DNA of 32,208 nucleotides from Hyphomicrobiales bacterium (GTDB lineage Bacteria; Pseudomonadota; Alphaproteobacteria; Rhizobiales; Xanthobacteraceae), in assembly GCA_013911975.1 (NCBI GenBank), contig JACESF010000049.1:1-32208 (forward strand). Reading direction: 5' to 3'. The notes below the pieces were generated by a model. That model made no database searches and was not told where the DNA came from. It saw only the letters and a program-made list of their open reading frames with translations. Positions 16,634 to 24,972 of this stretch are shown one piece after another. The translations under genes and the position numbers were made by a program. Positions within the stretch are counted from its first letter, which is position 1; each line of letters starts with the position of its first letter.

Positions 16634-19300
16634 ATGACGACCCGCAATCTCGACGCGCTGTTCCACCCGTCCTCCATCGCGCTGATCGGCGCCAGCAACC
16701 GGCCCGGGTCGGTGGGCTCGGTCATCGCGCGCAACCTGTTCGAGGCGGGGTTCGACGGGCCCATCCTCACGGTGAACCCCAAGGAGCGGGCGATCCGCTC
16801 CTCCCTCAATTACGCGCGCGTCGCGGATCTCCCCATCCCGGTGGACCTGGCGGTGATCGCGACCCCGCCGGACGCCATTCCCGGCGTCATCGCCGAACTG
16901 GGCGAGAAGGGGTGCCGGGCGGCGGTGGTCATCACCGCCGGGTTCGGCGAGGGCGACAAGGTGGAAGGCAAGGAGCTGCGCCAGAAGATGCTGGACGCGG
17001 CCAAGCCCCACCTGCTGCGCATCATGGGGCCGAACTGCATCGGCTTCATCTCCACGAAGCCCTGCATCAACGCCTCCTTCGCCCATGTGATGCCCAAGCA
17101 GGGCAACGTCGCCTTCGTGACCCAGTCGGGCGCCATGGCGACCGCGGTCCTGGACTGGGCCCATGCGCGCGGCTTCGGCTTCTCCCACATCGCCTCCCTG
17201 GGCGACATGGCGGACGTGGATTTCGGCGACCTGCTGGACTATCTCGCCCTCGACAACCAGACCAAGGCCATCCTGCTCTATGTGGAGAGCATCACGGACG
17301 CGCGGAAGTTCATGTCCGCCGGGCGCATCGCGGCGCGCACCAAGCCGGTCATCGTCATCAAGTCCGGCCGCAGCGCGGCGGGCGCCAAGGCGGCGCTCTC
17401 CCATACCGGTGCGCTCGCCGGCTCCGACATCGTCTATGACGCCGCCTTCCGCCGTGCGGGCATGCTCCGCGTCTATGAGCTGCGCGAACTGTTCGAGGCC
17501 GTGACCACGCTTTCGTCCGGCCTGCGGCTGAAGGGCGAGCGGCTCACCATCCTCACCAATGGCGGCGGGGCGGGCGTGCTTGCCACCGACGCGCTGGAAG
17601 GCACGCCGGGCCGCGTCGCCACCCTCGCGCCCACCACCGTGGAGGCGCTGGACCGGGTGCTGCCCTCCACCTGGTCGCGCGGCAATCCGGTGGACATCAT
17701 CGGCGACGCGCCCGGCAAGCGCTATGGCGACAGCCTGTCGGTGCTGCTGGAGGACCCCGGCTCCGACGCGGTTCTGGTGCTGAACTGCCCCACGGCGGTG
17801 GCGGATTCCACCCAGGCGGCGGAAGCGGTCATCGATACGCTGGCCCGCCGCCCCGGCGCGCCCGTCCTCACCTGCTGGCTGGGCGAGACGGCGGTGGCCG
17901 AGGCGCGCCGCAAGTTCGCGGAAAAGCGCATCCCCACCTACGAGACGCCGGACGAGGCGGTGCAGGCCTTCGTGCACCTCGCCTCCTACCGCCGCAACCA
18001 GACCTTGCTCATGGAAACCCCGCCCGCGCGCGGCTTCGAGGAGCCGGACCGCTCCAAGGCGCGCGAGATCGTGCAGGCGGTGGTGGCGGCGGGCCGCTCC
18101 ACGCTGACCGAGTTCGAGGCGAAGGGCGTGCTCGCGGCCTACGAGATCCCGGTGGTGGCGACGCGGCGCGCCACTTCGCCCGAGGACGCCGCCCGGCATG
18201 CGGCGGAGATCGGCCGCCCGGTAGCCCTGAAGATCCTCTCCCACGACATCTCCCACAAGACCGACGTGGGCGGCGTGCGGCTGGACCTGCGCACGCCCCA
18301 GGCGGTGGAGGAAGCGGCCCGCACCATGCTCGCGACCGTGGCCGAGCGCCGCCCGGACGCCCGCATCGAGGGCTTCACGGTGCAGGAGATGATCCACCGC
18401 CCGCAGGCGCAGGAGTTGATCGTCGGCATCTCCAACGACGCCACGTTCGGCCCGGTCATCCTGTTCGGCGAGGGCGGGGTGGCGGTGGAGGTGATCGCCG
18501 ACCGGGCGGTGGCGCTGCCGCCGCTCAACCGGCTCCTGGCGCGCGAGATGATCGAGCGCACCCGCGTCGCCAAGCGGCTCGCCGGCTATCGCGACCGCCC
18601 GCCGGCGGATTTCGAGGCCATCGAGGGGACGCTGGTGAAGATCTCCGACCTCCTGGGCGACATCCCGGAGATTTCGGAGCTGGACATCAACCCGCTCCTG
18701 GCGGACGCCAGTGGGGTGATCGCGCTGGACGCGCGCATCGTCGCCCATCCGTCTGACGGCGTCGGCACGCGCCGCTTCGCCATCCGGCCCTATCCCACGC
18801 GGCTCGTGGGCACCATCACCCTCAGCGACGGGCAGGTGCTGGACTTGCGGCCCATCCGGCCGGAGGACGAGCCCGGCCTCGTGGACATGGTGCGCCGCTC
18901 GGACCCGCAGGACGTGCGCATGCGCTTCCTCGGCTCGGTGAAGGAATTCCCCCACCTCATGGCCGCCCGCCTCTCGCAGATCGACTATCACCGCGAGATG
19001 GCGCTGGTGGCGGTGAATGCGGAGAAGGAGATCGTGGGCGCGGTGCGCATCATCGCCGACCCCGACAACGAGGTGGCCGAATACGCCATCATGGTCCGCT
19101 CCGACCAGAAGGGGAAAGGGCTGGGCTTCGGCATGATGACCGAGATCCTCGCCTATGCCCGCCAGCAGGGCATGAAGAAGGTGTTCGGCGACGTGCTGCG
19201 CGAGAACCAGGCTATGCTTCGCGTGGCGGAAGACCTGGGCTTCACCGTGCGCGCCGGCAGCGACGACCCGACCTTGGTGCGGGTGGATCTCGATCTCTGA
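16634..19300 (+). CDS. Pat-type protein: acyl-CoA ligase (ADP-forming)-like region fused to GNAT acetyltransferase
   Basis: An 888-residue protein in the size range of Salmonella Pat / E. coli PatZ (about 886), which acetylate acetyl-CoA synthetase and other proteins on lysine. Order of domains: CoA-binding (about 1-135; FHPSSIALIGASNRPGSVG), succinyl-CoA ligase-like (about 150-290, and continuing to about 460), ATP-grasp (about 485-700; VALKILSHDISHKTDVGGVR), GNAT (about 735-888; acetyl-CoA loop QKGKGLGFGM). The motif SHTGALAGSD keeps the phosphohistidine of ADP-forming acyl-CoA ligases (H257). As I recall, enterobacterial Pat has lost this residue, so ligase activity may remain here. The start at ATG 16634 matches family length. 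An in-frame ATG at 16496 would add 46 Arg-rich residues read through a DNA repeat, which I consider untranslated. It lies downstream of purH by 185 bp and converges with hemH. Confidence 0.9.
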   Translation: MTTRNLDALFHPSSIALIGASNRPGSVGSVIARNLFEAGFDGPILTVNPKERAIRSSLNYARVADLPIPVDLAVIATPPDAIPGVIAELGEKGCRAAVVITAGFGEGDKVEGKELRQKMLDAAKPHLLRIMGPNCIGFISTKPCINASFAHVMPKQGNVAFVTQSGAMATAVLDWAHARGFGFSHIASLGDMADVDFGDLLDYLALDNQTKAILLYVESITDARKFMSAGRIAARTKPVIVIKSGRSAAGAKAALSHTGALAGSDIVYDAAFRRAGMLRVYELRELFEAVTTLSSGLRLKGERLTILTNGGGAGVLATDALEGTPGRVATLAPTTVEALDRVLPSTWSRGNPVDIIGDAPGKRYGDSLSVLLEDPGSDAVLVLNCPTAVADSTQAAEAVIDTLARRPGAPVLTCWLGETAVAEARRKFAEKRIPTYETPDEAVQAFVHLASYRRNQTLLMETPPARGFEEPDRSKAREIVQAVVAAGRSTLTEFEAKGVLAAYEIPVVATRRATSPEDAARHAAEIGRPVALKILSHDISHKTDVGGVRLDLRTPQAVEEAARTMLATVAERRPDARIEGFTVQEMIHRPQAQELIVGISNDATFGPVILFGEGGVAVEVIADRAVALPPLNRLLAREMIERTRVAKRLAGYRDRPPADFEAIEGTLVKISDLLGDIPEISELDINPLLADASGVIALDARIVAHPSDGVGTRRFAIRPYPTRLVGTITLSDGQVLDLRPIRPEDEPGLVDMVRRSDPQDVRMRFLGSVKEFPHLMAARLSQIDYHREMALVAVNAEKEIVGAVRIIADPDNEVAEYAIMVRSDQKGKGLGFGMMTEILAYARQQGMKKVFGDVLRENQAMLRVAEDLGFTVRAGSDDPTLVRVDLDL

Positions 19301-19312
19301 GCCGGCTCATGT

Positions 19313-19346
19313 CCGCGCCCTCTCCCGCCTGCGGGAGAGGGCGCGG
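19313..19346. repeat. 16-bp perfect inverted repeat between convergent pat and hemH
   Basis: Perfect 16-bp arms (19313-19328 and 19331-19346) with a two-base CT spacer; the core is CCCTCTCCCGC / GCGGGAGAGGG. It sits 12 bp after the pat stop and 12 bp before the hemH stop, so it could act on both transcripts as a bidirectional terminator or 3'-end stabiliser. The core resembles a palindromic REP-like repeat dispersed in many proteobacterial genomes. I recall that resemblance and have not searched for it. Confidence 0.8.
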
Positions 19347-19358
19347 AAGTGACCGGCG

Positions 19359-20399
19359 TCAGTCGATCCAGCCCTTCAATTCCCTGCGGACCACGTGCTC
19401 GATGACGCGCATGCCCTCGGGCGTGGCGTTGAGGCAGGGGATGGCGGCGAATTTCTCGCCGCCATTGTGCTCGAAGATCTCGCGGTTCTCCCCGCCGATC
19501 TCCTCCAGCGTCTCCAAACAGTCCGCCGTGAAGCCGGGATTGACGATGGCGAGCCGCTTCACCCCGCTTTTCGCCAGCGCCTCCACGGTCTTGTCCGTAT
19601 AGGGCTGGAGCCATTCCTCGGTGCCGAAGCGGGACTGGAAGGTGAGGCGGAAGCGCTCCGCGCTCAGGCCGAGATGCTCGCGCATCAGCCGGGCGGTCTT
19701 CACGCACTGGCAGTGATAGGGGTCGCCCTTCTTGAGGTAGGACTGGGGCACGCCGTGGAACGAGGCGAGGATCACCTCGGGCTCGAAATCCAGCGCCGCC
19801 AGATGCCCCTTCAGGGAGGCGCACGCCGCCTCGATATAGACCGGGTCGTCATGCCAGGGCGGCGCGACGCGGAGCGTGGGCTGCCAGCGCATGGCCTTGA
19901 GCGCGTCGAAGGCCTTGTCGCACACGGTGGCGGTGGTGGCGGCGGAATATTGCGGATAGAGCGGCACGATGAGGATGCGGTCGCACCCCTGCTGCTGGAG
20001 CGCGGTGATGCGGTCCGCCATGGCCGGCTTGCCGTAGCGCATGGCCCAGTCCACCACGAGCCGCCCGTCCTCGCCGCCGAGCGCGGCACGGAGCTGGTCG
20101 GACTGGGCGCGGGTGATGGTCTTCAGCGGCCCCTCGTTCAGCTCCTTGTTCCAGATGGTCTCGTAGTCCTTGCCCTTCGGGCCCGGCCGCTTGGTGAGGA
20201 CGATGAGGTTCAGCACCAGCCACCAGACCACCCGGTTGGCCTCGATGACGCGTCGGTCGGAGAGGAACTCCTTCAGATAGGCGCGCATGGACCAGTAGTC
20301 GGTCGCCTCGGGGGTGCCGAGATTGACCAGCAGCACGCCGATCTTTCCGAATGCGGTCCCGGGGTGGCCGGGGGGGAAATGGTCCGTGGTCTTCAACAT
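19359..20399 (-). CDS. hemH: Ferrochelatase
   Basis: A 346-residue enzyme that inserts ferrous iron into protoporphyrin IX, the final step of haem synthesis, usually at the inner face of the membrane. Visible motifs: GVLLVNLGTP (21-30), SFHGVPQSYLKKGDPYHCQC with the metal-binding His215, FQSRFGTEEWLQPYTDK (254-270), and the acidic helix CLETLEEIGGENRE (294-307) that carries the conserved Glu residues facing His. The length is typical for alphaproteobacteria. The start is ATG 20399. The IsdG-like gene ends five bases upstream on the same strand, so the two are almost certainly cotranscribed and perhaps translationally linked. The gene converges with pat across a perfect inverted repeat. Confidence 0.97.
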   Translation of the reverse strand: MLKTTDHFPPGHPGTAFGKIGVLLVNLGTPEATDYWSMRAYLKEFLSDRRVIEANRVVWWLVLNLIVLTKRPGPKGKDYETIWNKELNEGPLKTITRAQSDQLRAALGGEDGRLVVDWAMRYGKPAMADRITALQQQGCDRILIVPLYPQYSAATTATVCDKAFDALKAMRWQPTLRVAPPWHDDPVYIEAACASLKGHLAALDFEPEVILASFHGVPQSYLKKGDPYHCQCVKTARLMREHLGLSAERFRLTFQSRFGTEEWLQPYTDKTVEALAKSGVKRLAIVNPGFTADCLETLEEIGGENREIFEHNGGEKFAAIPCLNATPEGMRVIEHVVRRELKGWID

Positions 20400-20404
20400 G
20401 CGGT

Positions 20405-20722
20405 TCAGCCGGCGCTCTGGGAGAGGATGCTCTCGAAGCCCTCGAATTCCGGCGGGCCGAGATAATTGACCTTGTTCTCCCCGGCATTGCGGTGGGCAGC
20501 GCGGAAGGCATCAGAGCGGGTCCAGGCCTCGAAGTCCGCCTTGCTGCGCCACAGGCTGTGGGAGGCATAGAGGACATATTCCTCCCGTACCGGCCCCTTC
20601 AGCAGGTCGAAGGAGACGAAGCCGGGCACCGTGGAGAGGTGGCTGTCGCGCTCGCGCCAGACGCGCTCGAACTCGGCTTCCGATCCGGGCTTCACCTTGA
20701 AGCGGTTCATGGCGATGAACAT
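20405..20722 (-). CDS. IsdG/HmuQ-type haem-degrading monooxygenase-like protein (ABM fold)
   Basis: A 105-residue dimeric alpha-beta barrel protein of the antibiotic-biosynthesis-monooxygenase fold. It has the residues expected for IsdG-family haem oxygenases: Asn6 (MFIAMNRFKVKPG), Trp67 and His77 in ADFEAWTRSDAFRAAH. These correspond in position and spacing to N7, W67 and H77 of staphylococcal IsdG. Rhizobial relatives HmuQ/HmuD (Bradyrhizobium) degrade haem and release iron. The start is ATG 20722, with CGGAGAG about seven bases upstream. The frame stays open far upstream (to 21706), but that part is antisense to the SDR gene. It is the first gene of a two-gene unit with hemH. Other ABM proteins act on quinones or have no known activity, so haem degradation is inference from the triad and the neighbour. 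Confidence 0.88.
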   Translation of the reverse strand: MFIAMNRFKVKPGSEAEFERVWRERDSHLSTVPGFVSFDLLKGPVREEYVLYASHSLWRSKADFEAWTRSDAFRAAHRNAGENKVNYLGPPEFEGFESILSQSAG

Positions 20723-20795
20723 GGGGCTCTCCGGGATGGGCGGCGCGGCGGGCCGCTGGCGGTGCCGCGCTTGTGTGCGGGGGACTCTATCCCGT

Positions 20796-20816
20796 CCTTG
20801 CGCGGCGGGCGCAAGG
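20796..20816. promoter_or_regulatory. Inverted repeat in the divergent haem/SDR promoter region, possible operator
   Basis: Perfect 8-bp arms CCTTGCGC / GCGCAAGG separated by five bases, centred in the 132-bp space between the divergent IsdG-like and SDR genes. The dyad symmetry and position suit a dimeric repressor or activator site. It does not match an iron-control element that I know. Confidence 0.4.
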
Positions 20817-20854
20817 GCGCTCTTGTTCGCACCGGACCCGACAGGAGAGCGCCC

Positions 20855-21694
20855 ATGACGTCCCCCCATGCCCATCCCGCCTTGTCTCCGGGCCATGTGG
20901 CCGTGGTCACGGGCGGCGCCTCCGGCCTCGGACGTGCGGCGGCGCGCCGGTTCGCGGACCTTGGAATGTCCGTGTGCATCGTCGATCTGGGCGCCGAGCG
21001 CCTGGCCGCGGCGGCGCGGGAGATCGGCGGCGACGTGTTGGCCGTTGACGCGGATGTGAGCCGGCGCGCGGACATGGAGCGGCTGGACCGCGAGGTGCGC
21101 GCCCGCTTCTCCCGCATCGACGTGCTCATGAACAATGCCGGCATCCAGCCCGGCTCCTCGGTCTTTTCGGACGGGGCGGATTTCCGGCGGGTGCTGGAGG
21201 TGAACCTGTTCGGGGTGATCAACGGCACGCAGGCCCTGGTGCCGGGCATGATTGCCCAGGGCACGCCCGGCCTCGTCATCAATACCGGCTCCAAGCAGGG
21301 CATCACCACGCCGCCGGGCGACCCCGCCTACAATGTCTCCAAGGCCGGGGTGAAGGTGTTCACCGAGGCGCTGGAGCACGAGTTGCGCAACACGCCCGGC
21401 TGCCAGGTGCGGGCGCACCTGTTCATCCCCGGCTTCGTCTTCACCCCGCTCGCCGCCCAGGGGCGCACGGAGAAGCCGGCGGGCGCCTGGACGGCGGAAG
21501 AGACCGTGGACTTCATGCTGGGCCGGGTGGATGCGGGGGACTTCTATGTCCTGTGCCCGGACAACGACGTGACGCGCGAGACCGACGAGAAACGCATGCT
21601 CTGGGCGGCGGGCGATGTGGCCCGGAACCGTCCCCCGCTCTCGCGATGGCATCCGGACCATCGCGAGGCCTTCGCCGCCTATCTGAAATCTTGA
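20855..21694 (+). CDS. Classical short-chain dehydrogenase/reductase
   Basis: A 279-residue NAD(P)-dependent oxidoreductase of the classical SDR type. The Rossmann motif is TGGASGLG (19-26), the structural motif NNAG (93-96), and the catalytic Ser146 / Tyr159 / Lys163 lie in SKQGITTPPGDPAYNVSKAG. An Asp ends beta-2 (CIVDLGAE, D44), which favours NAD over NADP. A C-terminal segment (FYVLCPDNDVTRETDEKR) is typical of an SDR subgroup of unknown substrate. The start is ATG 20855, with AGGAGAG five bases before it. The frame is open upstream to 20351 but overlaps the divergent haem gene there. The gene is divergent from the haem pair; no pathway can be named. Confidence 0.93.
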   Translation: MTSPHAHPALSPGHVAVVTGGASGLGRAAARRFADLGMSVCIVDLGAERLAAAAREIGGDVLAVDADVSRRADMERLDREVRARFSRIDVLMNNAGIQPGSSVFSDGADFRRVLEVNLFGVINGTQALVPGMIAQGTPGLVINTGSKQGITTPPGDPAYNVSKAGVKVFTEALEHELRNTPGCQVRAHLFIPGFVFTPLAAQGRTEKPAGAWTAEETVDFMLGRVDAGDFYVLCPDNDVTRETDEKRMLWAAGDVARNRPPLSRWHPDHREAFAAYLKS

Positions 21695-21833
21695 GGCTAA
21701 GCCCAAGTCCTTATCTCGCCTTTAGAGGGAAGGTGCGCCGGCCATCCGTTGGTTTCCGGCCGGATCCGTGCTTCTCTGCCGTCCATATTGCGCGCACTCT
21801 CCGGCGAATTGCCTCACAAGCGGGAGATGGGAC

Positions 21834-24716
21834 ATGGTCGAGATTGCCGATTCCTCCTATCTGAACTTCCTCGCCTGGCGATACAACGATGCGCAGACCG
21901 TGCCCGAGGCCTTCGGCTTCGACAGCGGGCACCTCTATGGCCTGGATGCCGACATCACGCTGAACATCGCCCTGGTGATCGACCGGGCGAGCGATCCGGC
22001 CGCGCTGCTGGCCCTCGACTGGGGGGACCGGCAGAAGGCCCTGGCGGACCTCAATGCGGACGGCACCCTGTGGGACCTCTATGGAGGGCGGCAGGACCAT
22101 TACGACGCGGTGTCCAACGGGCTGATCGCGCGGGGCATCAATGTGGAGCCGTCGTCCAGCGGCTATGTGAGCAGCGCGGAATCCCGCACGCTCTGGGTCA
22201 GCCTCAGCCCGCAGGAATTCTTCGACCTCACCGGCCAGCGCCTCCATTGGGTGGGCGGCACCGCAGACGATCCCTGGGCGGTCTATTGGAACGGCAACCT
22301 CAACCTGCCGGACGCCTGGGGCGACCTGGTGAAGGGCCTGTGGGTGGACACCTTCACCGTTCCCAGCCAGAGCGGGACGGGCACCGGGGTGACGCTGGAA
22401 CAGGGCCCGCAAAGCCCCGGCAACGCCACCGCGCTCGACTACGAGGCGGTGAGCTACTACGCCAACACCATCGCCGACCTCTATAATTTCCCCCTCTCCG
22501 GCGACACCACCCTGTCCCTCGGCCTGCTGGGGCTGGTGGAGCCGGCGGTGGGCGCGGCATTGCCCGCCGATGCGAGCGCCAGCTTCCAGGCGCTCATGGA
22601 CCAGTTCCGGCTCGGGGCAGGGTTCAGTTCCGGCGGCAGTGTCTTCCAGGTGGGCAATTCGGGCCTCTGGGCCGATGTCTGGGACCGGGCAGGGGAGCGC
22701 TCCCTGGACGTGGGCGTGGCGGGCGTCATCAATCCCGGCGCGGACATGGCGCTCTATAGCGGGCCGGGCCTTGCCAACCAGAGCAATTTCACCGGCTATC
22801 AAGGCGCCATCTGGGACACGGCCAACAATCCCGCCGTCCTGTCCTCTTCCTGGACCGACGAGATGTCCACCGCGCCGGGCTCGCCCTTCTATGCGGCCTA
22901 CCGGGAATTGTTCGTGGACGCCGCCCTGCGCGGCATCACCATGTTCAACGACGCCTCGGACGGCGGGTCGGGCGCGCAGATCGGCAACGGCCTCACCAAT
23001 GTCTGGCAGAACAATACCAGCCCCTATGTGGTGGTGGTGGGCGGCTCCTCGCTGAGCACGCCGGTCTCGGCAGGCGCGGACGCGACCCTCGCGGATTTCG
23101 TGTCATCCGCCCGCGCGCTGGACCGTTCCACCCTCGCGGCGCTGGTGGCGGGCGGGCTGAAGACCCTGCCAAGCGACGCGGCGGACCTCTCCGTCTTCAT
23201 GGAGACGGTCTGGAACCAGTACGTGCTGAGCGGGGCGCATCTCGATCCCGGCTACGCCACCAACGAGACCACGGGCGGCGGCGTGGACATCACGCAAGGC
23301 GTGCCCTCCTACCAGCAGGCCTTCGGGCTCAATCCCCAGGGGCTGGGCGCGTCCACCGGCACCGGGCGCGGCGCGCCGGACGTGTCGGCGCTGGCGGGCG
23401 GCAACATGTTCTACAACCTGCCCAGCGACACCATGGAGACCTTCGAGCAGGGGGGCTACGGCACCAGCGCCGCGACCCCGCTCTGGGCCTCGCTGGGGCT
23501 GCAGATCAACGCCATCCTCGCCGACCAGGGCATGCCCTATTCCCTCGGCTACATGACGGACCTGCTCTACAACGCGGCGGTCATCGCGCCCGGCGCGTTC
23601 AACGACGTGCGGGTGGGCAACAATACCAGCACCTTCGTCTATGGCGGCGACATCCATATGCCCGACGGCAATGGCGGTACCGATCACATCACCCCGCTGG
23701 GCATCGGCTATTCGGCCGGGCCGGGCTACGACCTCGTCTCGGGCCTCGGCACGCCCAACGGCGTGCTGCTGGCGCGGGCACTCTCCGCCCTCACCCATGC
23801 CCAGGTCTGGTCGGACGCCGCAGCGCTCGCTGGCGTGGACGGCCTCGGCGGCCTCGTGAGCGGGGCGGAGCAGGCGCTCCTGCTCCAGCCGGTCCTTTCG
23901 GGCAGCGGATCCTACGCGGTGACGGTGGGACTCCAGACCTATTCCGCCTCGGGCGTCTCCGCCGCCCCGGAGGCATGGTCGCGGCAATTCGCCCAGCAGG
24001 TGCTCCAGGTGGATTTCGATCCCGGCCTCGTCACCCTGTTCGACGGCCTGTCCCAGGCCCGCCCCCAGGAAGCCATGGCGGGGCTCGGCGCCAGCCTGTC
24101 CGCAAGCATCGGCGGCATGGGCACCACGGCGCCCCAGTCCACGCTCAGCCTGGATTACGGCTTCGTGGACCTGGTGTCGGCCTCCGGCACGAGCGCGGTG
24201 GAACTGGCGCGCCCGGTTGCCATCGCCGCCAATGCGGGCGGGCTGGACGATGCGGAGGCTGTGGTGCGGGTGCGCCAGAGCGGGGCGAGCGACGGCCTTT
24301 CGCTGACCTTCTACAAGGTGGACGATCTCGGCGGCATCATCGGCGGCGTGCGGCCGGGGGAGGCGGGCTATGCCGCCCTCGCCCAGGAGCGGGCCTATGA
24401 AATGTCCGGCGGGGGCACGGCGCTCCACGGGCCGGGCTTCGGCCAGTACACGCAGTCCGCCCTCCTGGACGTGGACCAGGGCGACATCATCGCCATGATC
24501 CTCACCAACGCGCCCACGGGCGGCACGGCGCATACCTATTACGCCTTCGCCGCCGCCAACGAGACGGTGGACGGGCAGCAGGTGGCGCATCTGTGGAATT
24601 ACGGCCTCAACACCTGGGGGTGGGAAGACCTCTATGGCGGCGGGGACCTCGACTACAACGATCTCGTGGTCCAGCTCGACTTCACCAGCGCCGCAGGGTC
24701 GGGCGTCCTCATCTGA
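21834..24716 (+). CDS. Sedolisin (S53) family protease with C-terminal DUF4114-like domain
   Basis: A 960-residue protein. Residues about 1-200 resemble a divergent pro-kumamolisin activation domain (ARGINVEP, RTLWVSLSPQEFFDLTG). The catalytic core spans about 210-640 and keeps all S53 residues: Glu288 and Asp292 (GERSLDVGVAGVINPGAD), oxyanion Asp376 (ITMFNDASDGGSG) and Ser545 (GYGTSAATPLWASL). The calcium-site region GYDLVSGLGTPNG lies near 640. An insert of about 50 residues falls between Asp376 and Ser545. The C-terminal part, about 800-960, matches DUF4114-type domains of large secreted proteins (EDLYGGGDLDYNDLVVQLDF). There is no N-terminal signal peptide, which suggests type I secretion (inference). 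The start is ATG 21834, with GGGAG eight bases upstream; ATG-like codons further up to 21768 lack a ribosome-binding site. It would be an acid-active endopeptidase once matured. Confidence 0.88.
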   Translation: MVEIADSSYLNFLAWRYNDAQTVPEAFGFDSGHLYGLDADITLNIALVIDRASDPAALLALDWGDRQKALADLNADGTLWDLYGGRQDHYDAVSNGLIARGINVEPSSSGYVSSAESRTLWVSLSPQEFFDLTGQRLHWVGGTADDPWAVYWNGNLNLPDAWGDLVKGLWVDTFTVPSQSGTGTGVTLEQGPQSPGNATALDYEAVSYYANTIADLYNFPLSGDTTLSLGLLGLVEPAVGAALPADASASFQALMDQFRLGAGFSSGGSVFQVGNSGLWADVWDRAGERSLDVGVAGVINPGADMALYSGPGLANQSNFTGYQGAIWDTANNPAVLSSSWTDEMSTAPGSPFYAAYRELFVDAALRGITMFNDASDGGSGAQIGNGLTNVWQNNTSPYVVVVGGSSLSTPVSAGADATLADFVSSARALDRSTLAALVAGGLKTLPSDAADLSVFMETVWNQYVLSGAHLDPGYATNETTGGGVDITQGVPSYQQAFGLNPQGLGASTGTGRGAPDVSALAGGNMFYNLPSDTMETFEQGGYGTSAATPLWASLGLQINAILADQGMPYSLGYMTDLLYNAAVIAPGAFNDVRVGNNTSTFVYGGDIHMPDGNGGTDHITPLGIGYSAGPGYDLVSGLGTPNGVLLARALSALTHAQVWSDAAALAGVDGLGGLVSGAEQALLLQPVLSGSGSYAVTVGLQTYSASGVSAAPEAWSRQFAQQVLQVDFDPGLVTLFDGLSQARPQEAMAGLGASLSASIGGMGTTAPQSTLSLDYGFVDLVSASGTSAVELARPVAIAANAGGLDDAEAVVRVRQSGASDGLSLTFYKVDDLGGIIGGVRPGEAGYAALAQERAYEMSGGGTALHGPGFGQYTQSALLDVDQGDIIAMILTNAPTGGTAHTYYAFAAANETVDGQQVAHLWNYGLNTWGWEDLYGGGDLDYNDLVVQLDFTSAAGSGVLI

Positions 24717-24725
24717 GGGCGTTTT
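24707..24725 (+). terminator. Weak possible terminator overlapping the protease stop codon
   Basis: CCTCA-TC-TGAGG, whose second arm includes the stop codon, followed by GCG and four T residues. The stem is only five pairs (four with a normal loop), so it is a weak candidate. Confidence 0.25.
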
Positions 24726-24761
24726 CCACCGGGATATGGCAGGGCTGGGAAGGGGTGCGGA

Positions 24762-24836
<75 letters not shown>

Positions 24837-24854
24837 ATCCGCCGGAAGGACGCC

Positions 24855-24883
24855 TCTATATCGGCTCGCTTCGCCGCGCGCAA
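24855..24883 (-). promoter_or_regulatory. Promoter of tRNA-Val
   Basis: On the minus strand, TTGCGC (24883-24878), a 17-bp spacer and TATAGA (24860-24855). Transcription would begin about 10-12 nt before the mature 5' end of the tRNA. TATAGA is an AT island in GC-rich surroundings. Confidence 0.55.
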
Positions 24884-24972
24884 GGCGCCCCCTGTGGAAA
24901 TGCGCGCCGGGCCGTTTTGGTGCCGATCGCGTCCTTAACCTCATCTCAACGACCGCCGCCCATGATCGGGGC

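Noticed and set aside
16487..19312. A 13-bp direct repeat (AGCCGGCTCATGT) at 16487-16499 and 19300-19312, flanking the pat gene
   Set aside because: It looked like a target duplication, but several 13-bp matches are expected by chance in 32 kb of such GC-rich sequence, the copies have no terminal inverted repeats beside them, and pat has normal composition.
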